Shown here: positions 49,986-50,983 of the stretch, piece by piece
How positions within the stretch are numbered: position 1 is the stretch's first letter
Layout of the letters: every line of letters begins with the position of its first letter
Assembly (NCBI GenBank): GCA_031373785.1
Contig: JANMNE010000251.1
Span: forward strand, 1 to 50,983
Direction of reading: 5' to 3'
Length of the DNA stretch: 50,983 nucleotides
DNA from: JAENVT01 sp031373785
GTDB lineage: Bacteria > Actinomycetota > Acidimicrobiia > Acidimicrobiales > Ilumatobacteraceae
Position numbers and translations under genes: made by a program
Notes under the pieces: model-generated
The model's input: the letters and a program-made list of their open reading frames with translations, nothing else
What the model was told of the DNA's origin: nothing
The model's database searches: none

Positions 49986-50671
49986 GCGGGCAAGTAGAAG
50001 AGATCCGATTGGGCGGCGGGGGTCCCGAACTGTACGCACGCCTGCGCACAAGCGACCAGGAGGCACCAACGATCGTGCTGCTGTGCGGTCTCGGGTTCCA
50101 TACCTTCGAGTACGAACCACTCGCCGAAGCACTCACCGCCTCGGGCTACAACGTTCTCAGCTTTGACTATCGCGGGCACGGTCGCAGCGACGGCCCGAGA
50201 GGCAGATGGAGCCTTGCCGACCTCGCGTCGGACGCTCGCCGGGCCGTCGGTCTCGTCAGCGGGCGTGGCTTCGAACGGATCGGGGTGTTCGGCAACAGTC
50301 TGGGCGCGATGATCGCTATCCAGGTCGCGACTGCGGACCCCAGAGTGCGCGGCGTCGTCGCCAGCAACTGCCCCGCCCACCTCGCCGACTTCCTGCTCAC
50401 GACGCCACGCCGGATGCTCCTCACCATCGGGACCTACCGCTCGCTGCTCGACTGGGACGGACCTACCGCCGTCCACGCGTTGCACCGTCCGATCCTCGTC
50501 ATCCAAGGACGGACGGATCACCTTCAACCCGCGGAGCAATCCCAGATCCTCTTCGACGCCGCCAACGACCCTAGCGAGCACCAACTCGTTGAGACGGGCC
50601 ACCTGCCGCACCTCGAGAACACCGGTCTGAACACAAAGCGGCTGGTCGACTGGTTCGACAACACCACCTGA
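49982..50671 (+). CDS. Alpha/beta hydrolase
   Basis: 229 residues from GTG 49982. The fold is clear: VLLCGLGFHTFEYEPLAEALTASGYNVLSFDYRGHGRSDG, then the nucleophile elbow GVFGNSLGAM (Ser106), the acid region ILVIQGRTDHLQP and the His in ETGHLPHLEN. The DYRGHGRSDG motif is typical of lysophospholipase-, bromoperoxidase- and carboxylesterase-like members. No membrane or signal segment is visible, so the enzyme is cytosolic. The substrate is unknown, and its link to copper handling is only by position in the operon. Confidence 0.85.
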   Translation: MSGQVEEIRLGGGGPELYARLRTSDQEAPTIVLLCGLGFHTFEYEPLAEALTASGYNVLSFDYRGHGRSDGPRGRWSLADLASDARRAVGLVSGRGFERIGVFGNSLGAMIAIQVATADPRVRGVVASNCPAHLADFLLTTPRRMLLTIGTYRSLLDWDGPTAVHALHRPILVIQGRTDHLQPAEQSQILFDAANDPSEHQLVETGHLPHLENTGLNTKRLVDWFDNTT

Positions 50672-50721
50672 CCGAGGCCCGATGTGCGCTCACTACGGCG
50701 CAGCAATCGCGCGGCAGAGAA

Positions 50722-50983
50722 TCACTTTCGATACGACAGTGTCGTCGCCATTCCCGTCTCGAAGTGGTACGTGTTGTGGCAGTGGAGCATCCACTGGCCA
50801 GGGTTGTCCGCCTCGATGTCGAACTCAACCGATGACATAGGCAGCACGTTGACCGTGTCTTTGCGCGCGTTGCCCTGCCCGACCATCTCGAAGGTGTGAC
50901 CATGAAGGTGGATCGGGTGGAACATCATCGTGTTGTTCACCACCTTGAGCCGAAGTCTCTCGCCTTGTCCAACGGTGATGGGT
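50722..50983 (-). CDS. Multicopper oxidase, C-terminal part (runs off right edge)
   Basis: The last 87 codons of a minus-strand gene whose 5' part is outside the window. The copper-binding text of the C-terminal cupredoxin domain is complete: FHPIHLHGHTFEMVG (type 2/3 His ligands) and MLHCHNTYHFETGM (His-Cys-His and Met/His of the type 1 and 3 centres). The upstream codons visible at the edge (ITVGQGERLRLKVVNNTM) confirm that the frame continues. It resembles CueO/CopA-type multicopper oxidases, which oxidise Cu(I) or phenols outside the cell membrane. It converges with the hydrolase gene, 50 bases apart, and fits the copper-detoxification theme. Confidence 0.93.
   Translation of the reverse strand, partial: PITVGQGERLRLKVVNNTMMFHPIHLHGHTFEMVGQGNARKDTVNVLPMSSVEFDIEADNPGQWMLHCHNTYHFETGMATTLSYRK

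Overview
The window is GC-rich DNA from an actinobacterium, most likely of the Acidimicrobiia/Ilumatobacter type (inferred from gene families; no rRNA is present). Supporting features are a WhiB regulator, a DUF222/HNH (13E12-type) gene behind a LexA-type SOS box, leaderless-looking promoters, many 4-base ATGA/GTGA overlaps, and the pgsA - gcvH - garA - merR - DUF151 - merR order known from mycobacteria and corynebacteria.

1-15.6 kb is a mosaic of housekeeping and accessory genes: the 5' end of a WhiB gene, a threonine-aldolase-like lyase and a TauD-type oxygenase facing a MurR/RpiR regulator, a Gfo/Idh oxidoreductase, pirin, an internally deleted CapA-like secreted protein, RidA, an orphan Hcp-like protein, a GNAT, a crotonase, the SOS-linked HNH protein, FKBP, an SQR-like flavoprotein, a secreted serine hydrolase and a PLP decarboxylase. 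15.6-18.1 kb holds a Pr6Pr membrane protein and a long CapA lipoprotein.

18.1-27.0 kb is the glycine-cleavage locus. A tandem glycine riboswitch precedes gcvP. On the other strand lie pgsA, gcvH, a zinc-ribbon/FHA GarA homologue, two MerR regulators, a DUF151 nuclease and gcvT. A protein with a nine-unit AKKAP tail and a VOC enzyme sit between. 27.1-29.1 kb carries an SDR/HIT pair and a SRAP protein. 29.1-30.0 kb is a gene graveyard: a frameshifted secreted protein and a broken restriction-endonuclease-like gene.

30.0 kb to the right edge is a copper/envelope-stress island. It opens with a five-gene operon of secreted metal-binding proteins (Met-rich, DUF2933-like, PCYCGC, DUF1573-like, cupredoxin), then a two-component system, a CPD-type P1B ATPase and a DUF305 lipoprotein. 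A BlaI-family repressor with a minimal M56 protease follows, then a TlpA / Lgt-like / CcdA thiol-redox operon, Lgt, an M23 peptidase facing an NlpC/P60 hydrolase, and YibE/F. It ends with an operon holding a cupredoxin-ATPase-YHS fusion and with a multicopper oxidase running off the edge.

The most notable observation is that eight copies of one palindrome (TACTACA-N3-TGTAGTA and variants) lie only in intergenic gaps between 36.8 and 46.0 kb, in front of nearly every transcription unit there, including the BlaI/M56 pair. At four promoters the palindrome is followed within 1-4 bases by a -10-like hexamer and, 7-9 bases later, by the start codon. This predicts a local BlaI regulon linking copper export, extracytoplasmic thiol chemistry, lipoprotein maturation and peptidoglycan cleavage.
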